From: TMP-86 sp964247385
GTDB taxonomy: Bacteria > Pseudomonadota > Gammaproteobacteria > Steroidobacterales > Steroidobacteraceae
Direction: 5' to 3'
Length of the DNA: 64,000 nucleotides
Assembly: GCA_964247385.1 (NCBI GenBank)
Contig: CAXTUB010000011.1
Coordinates: 1 to 64,000, forward strand
The translations under genes were made by a program, and so were the position numbers. Positions 17,522 through 27,241 of this stretch are shown here, piece after piece. The notes beneath the pieces were generated by a model that was not told where the DNA came from, made no database searches, and saw nothing but the letters and a program-made list of their open reading frames with translations. Every line of letters starts with the position of its first letter. Positions within the stretch are counted from its first letter, which is position 1.

Positions 17522-18118
17522 CTAGGGCAGTCGCTCGATCCTTTCGATGACGACGGGCTTGGCCGGCGCGTCCTCCTTGAACGGCCCGCGCGCACCCGTC
17601 GCGCTGTTGCCAATGCGGTCCACCACCTCCATGCCTTCCACGACGCGTCCGAAGACGGCGTACCCCCAGCGCGAAGAATTTGGATCGAGCGCGCCATTGT
17701 CGGCGAGATTCACATAAAACTGACAGTCGCCTCCGTGCGGATCGCCGGCGCGCGCAAGACCGACGGCGCCGCGCTGATTCGGCAATCCATTGCCCGCTTC
17801 GTTGACTACTTTGCGCGGCGCCGGCTTCAAACGATAGTCCGGCGTATACCCACCGCCCTGGATGACGAAGTTCGCGATCACGCGATGAAACAATGTGCCC
17901 GCATATTGACCCTCGTCGACGTATTTCAAAAAGTTTGCCGTCGTCAAAGGCGCGCGCTCCGAGTTCAACTCGATCACGAAATTGCCGAGAGAAGTGACCA
18001 CCCGGACTTTGGGGGCGGGCGCGGCGGGACTGGAGGCTTGCATGGCCGCGGCTTCGTCGGCGTGCGCTGCCGCGTGCAGAATCAGACCCGAAACGAGCGC
18101 GAGTAGAAGGGCTTTCAT
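17522..18118 (-). CDS. Periplasmic cyclophilin-type peptidyl-prolyl cis-trans isomerase
   Basis: This cyclophilin speeds proline isomerisation in exported proteins. The ATG at 18116-18118 gives a signal peptide (ALLLALVSGLILHAAAHA) and a mature cyclophilin domain of about 165 residues. Catalytic blocks include FHRVIANFVIQGGGY and GGDCQFYVNLADN, with the short loop typical of bacterial PpiA/PpiB rather than eukaryotic cyclophilins. The product is 198 residues. The open frame continues upstream through DNA that is antisense to gltX; that extension is not real. It begins divergently from gltX, 33 bases apart. Confidence 0.93.
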   Translation of the reverse strand: MKALLLALVSGLILHAAAHADEAAAMQASSPAAPAPKVRVVTSLGNFVIELNSERAPLTTANFLKYVDEGQYAGTLFHRVIANFVIQGGGYTPDYRLKPAPRKVVNEAGNGLPNQRGAVGLARAGDPHGGDCQFYVNLADNGALDPNSSRWGYAVFGRVVEGMEVVDRIGNSATGARGPFKEDAPAKPVVIERIERLP

Positions 18119-18151
18119 GCGCTCGATTCTACTCGAATGTACAATTCCGGC

Positions 18152-19555
18152 ATGCCCGATGAAGTCGTCACGCGCTTTGCGCCGAGTCCCACGGGCTCGG
18201 TACATCTCGGCAACGCGCGCACCGCGTTCTTCAGTTTTCTCTGGGCTCGCAAGGCCGGGGGACGCTTCATCTTGCGCATGGAGGATACCGACCAGGTGCG
18301 CAGCGAAGATCGCTATCGCGCCCAGCTGTTCGAGGATTTGCACTGGCTCGGGCTCGACTGGGACGAGGGGCCGGATATCGGCGGCCCGCGCGGCCCGTAC
18401 GACCAAAGTGAGCGCACGCTCATCTATGCGCGGTTGTTTTCGAAGCTCGAGGCGAGCGACCGATGCTATCCGTGCTATTGCACGGATGCGGAGCTCGAGC
18501 TTGCGCGCAAGCTCCAGCGCATGGCGGGCAAGCCGCCGAGATACGCAGGCACGTGCCGCGACCTGGGTGCGACGGAGCGCGCCGAACGAGCGGCGCGCGG
18601 TCTGTTGCCCACGCTGCGTTTTCGTGTCGAGGAGGGCAAGGTCATCGACTTTGTCGATCTCGTGCACGGCCCGCAGCGCTTCAATAGCAGCGACATCGGG
18701 GATTTCATCGTGCGCAGACAGGACGGCACGGCGCCGTTTTTTTTCAGCAATGCCGTGGACGATTCGCTCATGGGCGTAACTCACGTCCTGCGCGGCGATG
18801 ATCATTTGGCCAACACGCCACGGCAATTGATGCTGCTCGAGGCGCTCGACTTGCGCACGCCGCGTTATGGACACGTGGGTCTTCTCATGGGAGCCGATGG
18901 CACGCCGTTGTCGAAGCGGCATGGCAGCGCCAGCGTGCGCGATTTTCGCAATAGCGGTTATTTGCCCGAAGCACTCCTCAATCAGTTGTTTCATCTCGGA
19001 CACGTGTCGGATGTCGAGCATTGGCTCGCGCTGCGGGAGATGCCGGCGCATTTTTTTCCGGAGCGGCTCGGACGCGCGCCGGCGCGCCTCGATGAGTCGC
19101 AGTTGGTGCACTGGCAGAAGCAAGCGCTTCAACATCTGCCGGCCGATGAGATGGGTGCGTGGCTTGCGCCGGTGCTGCCGAGCTTCACCGATGAGTCGAC
19201 TCGAGCGGCGTTCATCGAGCTGGTACGGCACAACATCGTGCTGCCGGACGATGCCAAGCCGTGGGCAGCCGCCCTGGAGGGCGAGCTGCCGGAGTTGCCG
19301 AGCGACTCGCGCCGCATTCTCGAGGAAGCCGGCAAACCGTTCTTCGCCAGCGCGCTGAGTGCGTACGATGAATCGGGGGGGAATTGGAGTGCATTGACGC
19401 GCTTGCTCAAGGAGCGCTCGGGCAAGAGCGGGGCGAAATTATTCATGCCGCTGCGGCTGGCGCTGACCGGCATGACTCACGGACCCGAGCTTGCGCCGCT
19501 CTTGAAGCTCATGCCGCCGCCCATTGCGCGAGCGCGGCTCAAGGCGCACGCCTGA
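18152..19555 (+). CDS. gltX: Glutamate--tRNA ligase
   Basis: GltX charges tRNA-Glu. It is a class I synthetase with the HIGH-type motif in PSPTGSVHLGNARTAFF, the zinc-binding segment (CYPCYCTDAEL, with TCRDLG later) and the KMSKS-type motif as PLSKRHGSASV. From the ATG at 18152 the product is 467 residues and begins MPDEVVTRFAPSPTG, the usual N-terminus; an ATG five codons upstream is possible. It is 48 bases upstream of cysS on the same strand. Confidence 0.96.
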   Translation: MPDEVVTRFAPSPTGSVHLGNARTAFFSFLWARKAGGRFILRMEDTDQVRSEDRYRAQLFEDLHWLGLDWDEGPDIGGPRGPYDQSERTLIYARLFSKLEASDRCYPCYCTDAELELARKLQRMAGKPPRYAGTCRDLGATERAERAARGLLPTLRFRVEEGKVIDFVDLVHGPQRFNSSDIGDFIVRRQDGTAPFFFSNAVDDSLMGVTHVLRGDDHLANTPRQLMLLEALDLRTPRYGHVGLLMGADGTPLSKRHGSASVRDFRNSGYLPEALLNQLFHLGHVSDVEHWLALREMPAHFFPERLGRAPARLDESQLVHWQKQALQHLPADEMGAWLAPVLPSFTDESTRAAFIELVRHNIVLPDDAKPWAAALEGELPELPSDSRRILEEAGKPFFASALSAYDESGGNWSALTRLLKERSGKSGAKLFMPLRLALTGMTHGPELAPLLKLMPPPIARARLKAHA

Positions 19556-19602
19556 GAGACGCAAGAGACCGTGCGAACGCTGCATTCAAGGACGGTTGAG
19601 CC

Positions 19603-21024
19603 GTGATCTCTACGCAAGAGCTGCCGGTGATCCACGACTCCATGACGGGCGAGAAGCGCCTGCTCGAGCCCATCCGCGCGGGCGAGATCCGCATGTATGT
19701 CTGCGGCATCACGGTCTACGACTACTTGCACGTGGGACACGCCCGCATGCTCAGCGTGTTCGATATGGTGCAGCGCTATCTGCGCGTTTGCGGATTGCGG
19801 GTCACTTACGTGCGCAATATCACGGATATCGACGACAAGATCATCGCTCGAGCGGCCGAGCGCGGAGAAGATTGGCACGCTCTGGCGCAGCGCTTCATTG
19901 TGACGATGAACGAGGATTGCGCGCGGCTCGGTTTGCAGACTCCCGACTTGGAGCCGCGTGCGACAGAATACATTCCCGCCATCGTCGATCTCATTCGCGC
20001 GCTCGTTGCGAATGGCATTGCCTACCAGGCCGCGAATGGCGACGTGCTCTATGCGGTGCGTAAGTTTCCTCGATACGGGCAGCTATCGAAACGCGATCCG
20101 GACGAAATGCGCGCCGGGGCCCGAGTGCAAATCGATGCGGCCAAAGCCGATCCGCTGGACTTCGTGCTGTGGAAGCGCGCCAAGGCCGGCGAGCCGTATT
20201 GGGCTTCGCCGTGGGGCGATGGGCGGCCCGGATGGCACATCGAATGCTCGGCCATGTCCATGCAAACCCTGGGAGCGCATTTCGATGTGCACGGCGGCGG
20301 CATGGACCTCCTGTTCCCGCATCATGAGAACGAGATTGCCCAGTCCTGCGGCGCGTGCGACACGCGCTTCGTCAATCTATGGATGCACAATGGATTCGTG
20401 CGCATCGACGATGAGAAGATGTCCAAGTCGGCCGGCAATTTCCTGCGATTGCGCGACATCATGGATTCGGTGCGAGACGCTGAAGTGGTGCGTTTTTTTT
20501 TGCTGAGCAGCCACTATCGCGGCCCCATCAATTTTTCCAACGAGCAGATCAGGCAGGCTGACGAGACCCTGCTCGGCTTGTATCGCGCATTGCTCGGCGT
20601 CGAGACGCAGGGCGCAGAGCTCGATGCCGCCGGCATGGCGCGTTTCCACGCGGCCATGCGCGATGACTTCAATACTCCAGAAGCGTTCGCGGTTGCGCAA
20701 GCTTGCGCGCGCCAGCTGAACGTTGCCAAAGCGGCAGGGCGCACGCTCGATGCACAGCGCGCGGCCGCGACCCTGCGCGCCATGGGCGCCGCGTTGGGCC
20801 TGTGGCAACAGCCGCCGCAGGCATACCTGCAGCGCGAGAGCGCTCACCGGCAGAGTCGAGACGCGATTTTGCCCGAGGAGATCGAAGCCCGGCTGGCTGC
20901 GCGCAGCGCCGCGCGCCACGCCCGCGACTTCGCGACCAGCGACCGCATTCGAGATGAGCTGCTCGAGGCGGGCATTGTGGTCGACGATATGCCGGGCGGA
21001 AAGGCGCAATGGCGACGCGCGTAA
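19603..21024 (+). CDS. cysS: Cysteine--tRNA ligase
   Basis: CysS charges tRNA-Cys. It is a class I synthetase of 473 residues starting at GTG 19603. Motifs seen are YVCGITVYDYLHVGHARM (zinc cysteine and HIGH-type motif), the GGMDLLFPHHENEIAQS zinc site and KMSKSAGNFLRLRD. The last 16 bases overlap the start of the following histidine kinase gene in another frame, which suggests translational coupling. Confidence 0.97.
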   Translation: MISTQELPVIHDSMTGEKRLLEPIRAGEIRMYVCGITVYDYLHVGHARMLSVFDMVQRYLRVCGLRVTYVRNITDIDDKIIARAAERGEDWHALAQRFIVTMNEDCARLGLQTPDLEPRATEYIPAIVDLIRALVANGIAYQAANGDVLYAVRKFPRYGQLSKRDPDEMRAGARVQIDAAKADPLDFVLWKRAKAGEPYWASPWGDGRPGWHIECSAMSMQTLGAHFDVHGGGMDLLFPHHENEIAQSCGACDTRFVNLWMHNGFVRIDDEKMSKSAGNFLRLRDIMDSVRDAEVVRFFLLSSHYRGPINFSNEQIRQADETLLGLYRALLGVETQGAELDAAGMARFHAAMRDDFNTPEAFAVAQACARQLNVAKAAGRTLDAQRAAATLRAMGAALGLWQQPPQAYLQRESAHRQSRDAILPEEIEARLAARSAARHARDFATSDRIRDELLEAGIVVDDMPGGKAQWRRA

Positions 21025-23780
21025 TCGGCGTGTCGCCGCGCGAGATTCGATGGGGCGCCAGTGCGGCGCGTCCGCCCGTGCGTACCCGCAGCGCGCGGCG
21101 TTTACGCGGCATTTCGCCATGGATCGCACTCGCGACCGGTGCCCTTGCTTGCTTTGTGTTGGGCTCACGGGCGTTCGACCTTCCGTATCAAACCTTGTGG
21201 CAGAGCTTGTTCGTCATGAAGTCGAGCACCGCGTGGTTCATCCTGTTGTGCTCGGCGTCGCTCCTGCTGCGATGGTGGGGGTCCATTGGCGCGGACCGCA
21301 TGGCAGTGTGCTTGAGCGTCATCGTTGCGGTTCTGACGATCTGCTTGTTCGCCGATGTGGTGCTGGGCACTCGCTTCGCGGTGGATCGCTGGCTACTACC
21401 CATGGGCAGGGCGCCGGCACTTCCCGGGCCGCCGGCAGCGGTCACATCGATCTGCTTCCTCGCCATTGCCACGGCGAGCTTGCTATCGAATGTCGCGCGC
21501 ATCGAATACAGCCAGGTGCTGTATTTCTTGTCGACGTCGATTCCGCTGGTTCGTCTCGGCGGCTATTTGTTTCTCGCTCCCGGAGTGGCGCCGCACGAGG
21601 CGCTCACGCTCACAGCCATCTACACCGCGGTGTGCGAGCTCGCGCTCTGTTTCGCTGGGCTGTGCCTGCGGCCCGACCAAGGCCTCATGCGCGTCGTCGT
21701 GTCCGACTCGATCTCGGGCTCCACCGCACGCAGGCTCTTGCCGTTGGCATTCGGAGTGCCCGTGTTGATCGGCTATGCCGTGTTGATCGGCGAGCGGAAC
21801 GGCGCCATCGGCATCGATCTCGGTCTTGCGCTCGTCGTCGCCATCTGTGCGCTGCTATTTGCCGCCATCGTCTGGGCCATCATGACCTTGTTGTGGAACG
21901 GCGAGAGGGTGCGCGATCGGTTCGAGGCAAAACTGCGCGCGAGCGAAGTGAAATCGCTGACGGACAAGCGTCGCGATGAGGAGCGCATGGCCTACCTCAG
22001 CGGGCTCTCCGACGCGTTGCGCGACCTGCGGGAGCCGCGCGAGATTTTCTCTGCCGCGGCTGCTTCGCTCGGCGCCTATCTGGGCGTGGGGCGTTGCGGA
22101 TTTGCGCACGTGAGCTCGACGCGCGATGAAGTTGCCGTCGATGCTCAATGGAATTCGGATCTGCCGCGGATTCATGCGGTCAGTGCAACGAGCCTGCTTG
22201 GACCGGTGGCGCTCGGCGCGGTGCGTGCATCGCAAGTGGCGCGCATCGAAGAACGCGCGGTGGAACATGCCGACGCGCACGCCATGCAAGCTGAAACACG
22301 TGGGCGCGACGCCGGACCGCTCGCGATGAACGCCGAACCGCGCATGGATGATACGCAGGCACAAGTGATCGAGAGCGAGTCTGCGGGCGAGCCGGCCCGC
22401 GCCGCGCTTTGGATTCCATTGCTGCGCGATGGCGATTCCACCGCTGTGATGTTCGTGCAATGCGCAGCCGCCCGTGAGTGGTCGGATGAGGAAGTCAACT
22501 TTGCGCAGACGGCGGCGCGGCGCACCTGGAGCGCCATCGAGCGCGCTCGGGCGGATACCTTGTTGAGCGAGAGCGAGCGCCGCTTTCGCTTGCTCGCGGC
22601 CAATCTCGAGGAGGCCGACCGGCGCAAGGATGAGTTTCTCGCAACGTTGGCTCACGAGCTGCGCAACCCCTTGGCGCCCATCCGCCAAGCTGCGCGCGTG
22701 GCGCGGGCCAAGGGCGCCACGACGGAACAATTCGAGCACGGTCTCGAAATCATCGACCGGCAAGTGGCTCACATGGGCTTGCTGCTCGACGACTTGCTGG
22801 ATGTTTCGCGTATCACGCGGGGTCAGTTGAATTTGCGCAAGCTGCGGGTTCCTTTGCGCAGAGTCGTCGACGACGCCATCGAGATTGCGAAGCCGCTGAT
22901 CGAATCCAAGCGTCACCGGCTTCACGTGAGCATTCTCGATGAAGACGTACAGATTTTCGTCGACCCCATGCGCGTCTCACAAATGATCGGCAATTTGCTG
23001 ATCAACGGGGCTAAATATTCGGACGCGTACGCCGATATCTCGGTGCGCGCCGAAATCGGCAGCGATATCGTGGTCAGCGTGCGGGACTCAGGGATCGGCA
23101 TCGAGCCCTCCATGCTGCCGCGAGTCTTCTCGATGTTTTCACAGGTGAAGAGCGCGCTTGACCGCTCCGACGGCGGACTTGGCATCGGCCTTTCGTTGGT
23201 CAAAGGGTTGGTGGAGCTGCACGGCGGCAGCGTGACCGCGCACAGTGACGGATTGGGAAAGGGCAGCGAGTTTACTTTGCGAATACCTTATTCGAGCGCC
23301 GGCGGTTTGATGACTCTCGCGAGCCCGCCCGATTCTCAGGTCGAGGCATCGGGTGCGCAGAGGCAGGGCGAGCGCTTGCGTGTGCCGGCTGACTCGGCGG
23401 CCGCGCCTCCCACCGTGGCTGTCCGTAAACGCCGGGTGTTGGTGGCCGATGACAATCGCGACGCTGCCGATACGCTCAACATGCTGCTCGAGCTCGAAGG
23501 GTTCGAAGTCAAGATCGCCCACGATGGGCGAGAAGCGGTGGATGCGGTGGATTCGTTCGCGCCCGATGTGATTTTACTCGACGTAGGGATGCCCAAGCTC
23601 AACGGGTATGAAGCGGCGCGCGAGCTGCGCGCTCGGCAAGCGGGGCAGGCAGTTGTATTGATCGCGATCACGGGATGGGGCCAGCCCGAAGATCGGCAGC
23701 GCGCCAAAGAGGCTGGCTTCGATCATCACCTGACCAAGCCCGTGGATCTGGATGCCTTGTTGAGCGCGTTGCGCGGCTAG
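21009..23780 (+). CDS. Membrane hybrid histidine kinase (7-8 TM, GAF, HisKA, HATPase, receiver)
   Basis: This 923-residue sensor has a basic N-terminus, about eight hydrophobic helices to roughly residue 300 forming a membrane sensor region, and a GAF-like domain around 330-515. The HisKA domain has phospho-acceptor H549 (ATLAHELRNPLAP). The HATPase has an N-box MIGNLLINGAKYS and G-boxes DSGIGI and GGLGIGLSLV, and a C-terminal receiver follows at about 808-920. The receiver is intact: acidic pair ADD, phospho-Asp D858 (ILLDVGMP), a threonine in ITGWG and a lysine in LTKPVD. It overlaps cysS by 16 bases. No partner regulator with an output domain is adjacent, so the downstream pathway is unknown. 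The stop lies 11 bases from the convergent receptor gene. Confidence 0.9.
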   Translation: MATRVIGVSPREIRWGASAARPPVRTRSARRLRGISPWIALATGALACFVLGSRAFDLPYQTLWQSLFVMKSSTAWFILLCSASLLLRWWGSIGADRMAVCLSVIVAVLTICLFADVVLGTRFAVDRWLLPMGRAPALPGPPAAVTSICFLAIATASLLSNVARIEYSQVLYFLSTSIPLVRLGGYLFLAPGVAPHEALTLTAIYTAVCELALCFAGLCLRPDQGLMRVVVSDSISGSTARRLLPLAFGVPVLIGYAVLIGERNGAIGIDLGLALVVAICALLFAAIVWAIMTLLWNGERVRDRFEAKLRASEVKSLTDKRRDEERMAYLSGLSDALRDLREPREIFSAAAASLGAYLGVGRCGFAHVSSTRDEVAVDAQWNSDLPRIHAVSATSLLGPVALGAVRASQVARIEERAVEHADAHAMQAETRGRDAGPLAMNAEPRMDDTQAQVIESESAGEPARAALWIPLLRDGDSTAVMFVQCAAAREWSDEEVNFAQTAARRTWSAIERARADTLLSESERRFRLLAANLEEADRRKDEFLATLAHELRNPLAPIRQAARVARAKGATTEQFEHGLEIIDRQVAHMGLLLDDLLDVSRITRGQLNLRKLRVPLRRVVDDAIEIAKPLIESKRHRLHVSILDEDVQIFVDPMRVSQMIGNLLINGAKYSDAYADISVRAEIGSDIVVSVRDSGIGIEPSMLPRVFSMFSQVKSALDRSDGGLGIGLSLVKGLVELHGGSVTAHSDGLGKGSEFTLRIPYSSAGGLMTLASPPDSQVEASGAQRQGERLRVPADSAAAPPTVAVRKRRVLVADDNRDAADTLNMLLELEGFEVKIAHDGREAVDAVDSFAPDVILLDVGMPKLNGYEAARELRARQAGQAVVLIAITGWGQPEDRQRAKEAGFDHHLTKPVDLDALLSALRG

Positions 23781-23791
23781 GGTTTTGCGCT

Positions 23792-26134
23792 TCACGGCGC
23801 GCGGCGAAATCGCCAAGTGAACCCCAGATTGAGAACTCGCGGCAGAAAGTGGTCTTGCTCGTCCTCGAGCGCGCCGGCGCGGTTGCGCTCGAGATGTTCG
23901 CAACACGCATTGTCGCGATCAGCCGCGTTGGTCAGATCGAGCCATACTGAAAAATTCCCCAGCGGCAACTCGCGTGTCCATTCCGAGGCGAGGTCCAGCG
24001 CGAAATAATTACTCCAGCGGGCCGAATTGCGCGTCCCGACGTACATGAGGTTGCTGCCGGCCTCGAGCTCCAGCGGTGTCCGCGGCCAGCCGCGATGCCA
24101 GCCCAATAGCGAAGAGGTTTTCCAGCGGCCGCTGATCCAGGCGGCGCCCAGGTTCAACGCCTGCGGCTGATCCCATCCGCGTCGGACGTCGTCATCGGAT
24201 CCCGATATATCGTCAACCACGCGCGAGTAGGCGTAACTTGCCCAGCCCTCGAGGTTCGAGCCGAAAATACGATGAACACTGAGTTCGACGCCCGATGCCT
24301 CTGAAGAGCGTGGTGCGATGCGCACACGGTCAGGCTCCAGATCCGGAAGCAATGACAGGCCATTGTATAGATTATCGTAATAGGGCCGAACCTCACTCCA
24401 ACGCTTACGATAAGCCTCGAGGGTCATGCGCAGCGCTCGGCCATCGTCGAACGCGAGACCCAAAACGGTGTGAGTTGCCAGGGCAGAGGGGTCAGGTGTT
24501 GATTGGCGGTCTTCGAGACGCCATTCATCGGCGCGTTGCGCCTGCGTGAATCGTCCCCAAGAGCCGAATGTTCTCCATCGAGATGAGAAGTCGTAGCGCG
24601 CGTTGAGGCGAGGGCTTGCCTGCTGACGATACCCGAAGCGAATGAAGTGCTGACCATCGAGCCTTGCGCCCACCTCAGCTTGGAAAGCATCCCAACTTCG
24701 GCGGATTGCACTCGAGACACCATACGTCATCACGCGTGGAGCCGCGGATGTGATGAGATCGTTGTTGCGAGAGCGGTCCAGCGCCCCGGCTATATCAGCG
24801 GCGAATTGGTCCGACCGTGCGTAATTCAAATCAGCGCTCGATCTCGAGACCTCAATGGTCGAGGTCCAAAGCCAGCCGCTGTTCGGCTCGAAAGTCCATG
24901 AGCTGCGAAAGTCGGCTCTGGCCGTTTCGCGCAACTCTTTTAACTGCCCGGTCACGAGCCCGGCTTCTTCGAGGTGGCCTGTTCTAAACCGGTTGGAATG
25001 ACTGCCCGACAGCAAGGTGCGCCAATGGAAGGAGTCACTGAGCGACGAATCCAATGCGAGCCATGCATATTCATCGCGATATCTCGCCGCAACCGATGCG
25101 TCCTCGCTTTGATCTTCGAGCGAAATGGAGTCATTGAGCAAAAGCCAGCCCAGCGTCCAGGAAGATCGCTCGGATGCGCGCCATCGGATGCGCCCAAGCG
25201 AATCTGCAAATCGCGGCGCACCTTGAACCTCATTCGGCGGCCTGAGCATGAGGTCCTGCACGCTGTGGCGCGCGGTCGCCAACCAGTCGATCGACGGATC
25301 TTCCCGGTGCCCGACTGTGGAAGCGTCATATGCCAATAGACTGGCGCCAACCGAATGCTCATAACCGGAAGCGAGCGAGCGGGGCTCGACGTCGATCACG
25401 CCGCCCGACCTCGTCCCGTATCGCACGGGAAATCCTCCGCTGTAGATCTCGATACGTTCGACTGCCGCGGGATCGAAAGCACTGATGAGATTCTGAAAAT
25501 TTTTGAAATGAAACGGATCATCCAGCGGCACGCCGTCGAACTCCACGAGAATGTCATCGGCGAACGAGCCGCGAATGTACGGACGCGCGGAGATGTTGGT
25601 GGCGAGACCTGGAACCGCGTGCGCGGCGCGCAGTGCGTCTTCCTTCGTACCCGGCACCTGCGCGATTTGAACCGTGCTCAAGAGGTTCGAGGGCGTCACC
25701 GATGCATTACTCGTCGCGTAACGACTCGCGTAGACCGAAACCGCTTGCACGACGGTGGGCGCGACTGCCGGTGTACGCTTCACATCGGTGCTCGAAGCGC
25801 CGTCTGATTTTACGACAATGAATTGGCCTGCGTCGATGCTCCGTAATTCGAGCCCGTGGTCGGCAAGCGCATCGCGCACTTGGTCGATCAAGCCGGCGCC
25901 GCCGGCATGCGCAGGCGCCTGCATTTGCGGCGTGACGAGCGCAGTACTGTAGAGCACCTCGATGTGCTCAGCGCGCAATTGCTCGAGCAGGTCGGCTAGC
26001 GGGACGGCCGACGCTAGTTCGGGTGCCGCTAAAGTCACACAACCCAACAAGGTCGCGATGAGCCGGCCTGACCCCGCCGCGCCGTTCTTCGCGCGTCGAC
26101 GGCTCATACCGTGCGCTATGAGTCCGCGTAGCAC
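23792..26134 (-). CDS. TonB-dependent receptor with N-terminal STN signalling domain (FecA-type)
   Basis: This outer-membrane receptor of 780 residues carries a signal peptide and then an STN domain (about 45-110: VPLADLLEQLRAEHIEVLYS). Next come a plug (NISARPYIRGSFADDILVEFDGVPLDDPFHFKN region) and a 22-strand type barrel ending in aromatic TWRFRRAP, not the usual terminal Phe. The STN domain marks receptors that signal across the envelope to a FecR/FecI pair, and exactly such a pair lies upstream on the same strand. I see no clear Fur box in front of the set, so the ligand need not be an iron chelate. The start may be the ATG at 26107 (MSRRRAKNG), which places the basic segment right before the signal helix. 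Confidence 0.88.
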   Translation of the reverse strand: MLRGLIAHGMSRRRAKNGAAGSGRLIATLLGCVTLAAPELASAVPLADLLEQLRAEHIEVLYSTALVTPQMQAPAHAGGAGLIDQVRDALADHGLELRSIDAGQFIVVKSDGASSTDVKRTPAVAPTVVQAVSVYASRYATSNASVTPSNLLSTVQIAQVPGTKEDALRAAHAVPGLATNISARPYIRGSFADDILVEFDGVPLDDPFHFKNFQNLISAFDPAAVERIEIYSGGFPVRYGTRSGGVIDVEPRSLASGYEHSVGASLLAYDASTVGHREDPSIDWLATARHSVQDLMLRPPNEVQGAPRFADSLGRIRWRASERSSWTLGWLLLNDSISLEDQSEDASVAARYRDEYAWLALDSSLSDSFHWRTLLSGSHSNRFRTGHLEEAGLVTGQLKELRETARADFRSSWTFEPNSGWLWTSTIEVSRSSADLNYARSDQFAADIAGALDRSRNNDLITSAAPRVMTYGVSSAIRRSWDAFQAEVGARLDGQHFIRFGYRQQASPRLNARYDFSSRWRTFGSWGRFTQAQRADEWRLEDRQSTPDPSALATHTVLGLAFDDGRALRMTLEAYRKRWSEVRPYYDNLYNGLSLLPDLEPDRVRIAPRSSEASGVELSVHRIFGSNLEGWASYAYSRVVDDISGSDDDVRRGWDQPQALNLGAAWISGRWKTSSLLGWHRGWPRTPLELEAGSNLMYVGTRNSARWSNYFALDLASEWTRELPLGNFSVWLDLTNAADRDNACCEHLERNRAGALEDEQDHFLPRVLNLGFTWRFRRAP

Positions 26135-26180
26135 GATTGAAGCTTAACTCGTGCTTCGATGCTCGAGTGATCTTTACTGG

Positions 26181-27230
26181 CTAATCTTGACTGATGAGCA
26201 TGATCTGCGGCAGCACGCTGCATTTCAGCGTGGTCGTGCTGATCACCCGGTCCAAGGCGGCCATCGGCAACAAGCCGCGAACAGAGCCATGCAGTTGAGT
26301 CGAACGCGCGATGCGCTCGGCATTCGCAACAAAGCGGATCTGCTTACCGGTCTCGTGGGAGACCCAGTCTAGAAAATCGTAAAGAGAACGATTTTCGATT
26401 TCGAACTGGGGTGCGGCCGCTTGAGCCCAATCCCATTCGACCGCATCGCGCGCGATGGGTCGGCGCTCAACTCGGCCCTCGATCGACACCACGAGCTCGG
26501 TACCGGCAGAAACGATCTCGAATTGATTGCGGCGCAGAAATGTAATCTCGCCTTCGCGGACACGAACATGGACATCGCGTCCAATCGACACCTCGAACTG
26601 TGTGCCTCGGTGTTCGACGTCGCCGGAAAACGTCTCCACGATGAATCTTTTCGCACGCGGTCGCTGCGCAGCGAATTCTGCGTAGACTCGACCCGCGTCG
26701 AGCCTGATTCGATCTGCGTCAATGATCCGTATACGGGTGCCTGGCGCAATGCGTAGGTCGCCGCCATGAGCCAGTGCGATTCGCGCAGAGTCTTGGAAAT
26801 TCAACAGCTCGCCCGCTCTCAAAGGGTTTCCGACGAAAAGTGAAACGGAAGCAGCGGCGCTCGCGCTGATCACGCTGCGCGGACTTGCGAATGTGAGAGT
26901 GCCTAGGACGACGTCGCGCGGCCGGGTGCGCAACTGCACAATTCCCGCCGCAACAACCAGGAACATGAGAACCGCGGCCGCTGGTTTCCAACGGCGCGCA
27001 CGGGCGCGGAAGCGGTGATACGCGGCCGAAGGTTCTGCGGCTTCTGTCGCAACTTTGACTCTTAGCCCAGTTTTTCCCTTTGCCAAAGTTTTATGTTCTG
27101 CCGCCATCGCTTTCCATTCCGGCTCGACATGCCGCCGGATGCGCTCCAATGCGTCATCGCTGAGTTGCGAGTTGCGCAATGCATCGCGTACGAGAGAAGC
27201 AAGCTCCGGATCTTGTTCAGAGTCAGACAT
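26181..27230 (-). CDS. FecR-family anti-sigma regulator with a C-terminal STN-like domain
   Basis: FecR-type proteins sit in the inner membrane, hold or activate a cognate ECF sigma factor inside and read a receptor's STN domain in the periplasm. The 349 residues show a cytoplasmic N-terminus with a DUF4880-like helical segment, a membrane helix near 90-108 (AAAVLMFLVVAAGIVQL) and a FecR domain (about 115-225: FASPRSVISASAAASVSLFVG region). The C-terminal segment (about 270-345) with SLYDFLDWVSHETGKQIRF, GSVRGLLPMAALDRVI looks itself like an STN module, so this protein probably docks receptor STN domains by an STN-STN contact. It is 11 bases after the sigma gene and 46 bases before the receptor gene. 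Confidence 0.88.
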   Translation of the reverse strand: MSDSEQDPELASLVRDALRNSQLSDDALERIRRHVEPEWKAMAAEHKTLAKGKTGLRVKVATEAAEPSAAYHRFRARARRWKPAAAVLMFLVVAAGIVQLRTRPRDVVLGTLTFASPRSVISASAAASVSLFVGNPLRAGELLNFQDSARIALAHGGDLRIAPGTRIRIIDADRIRLDAGRVYAEFAAQRPRAKRFIVETFSGDVEHRGTQFEVSIGRDVHVRVREGEITFLRRNQFEIVSAGTELVVSIEGRVERRPIARDAVEWDWAQAAAPQFEIENRSLYDFLDWVSHETGKQIRFVANAERIARSTQLHGSVRGLLPMAALDRVISTTTLKCSVLPQIMLISQD

Positions 27231-27241
27231 TGAACCCTACT

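Noticed and set aside
18119..19231. Upstream extension of the cyclophilin frame to 569 codons
   Set aside because: The extra part is antisense to gltX. A signal peptide and ATG at 18118 give the true protein.
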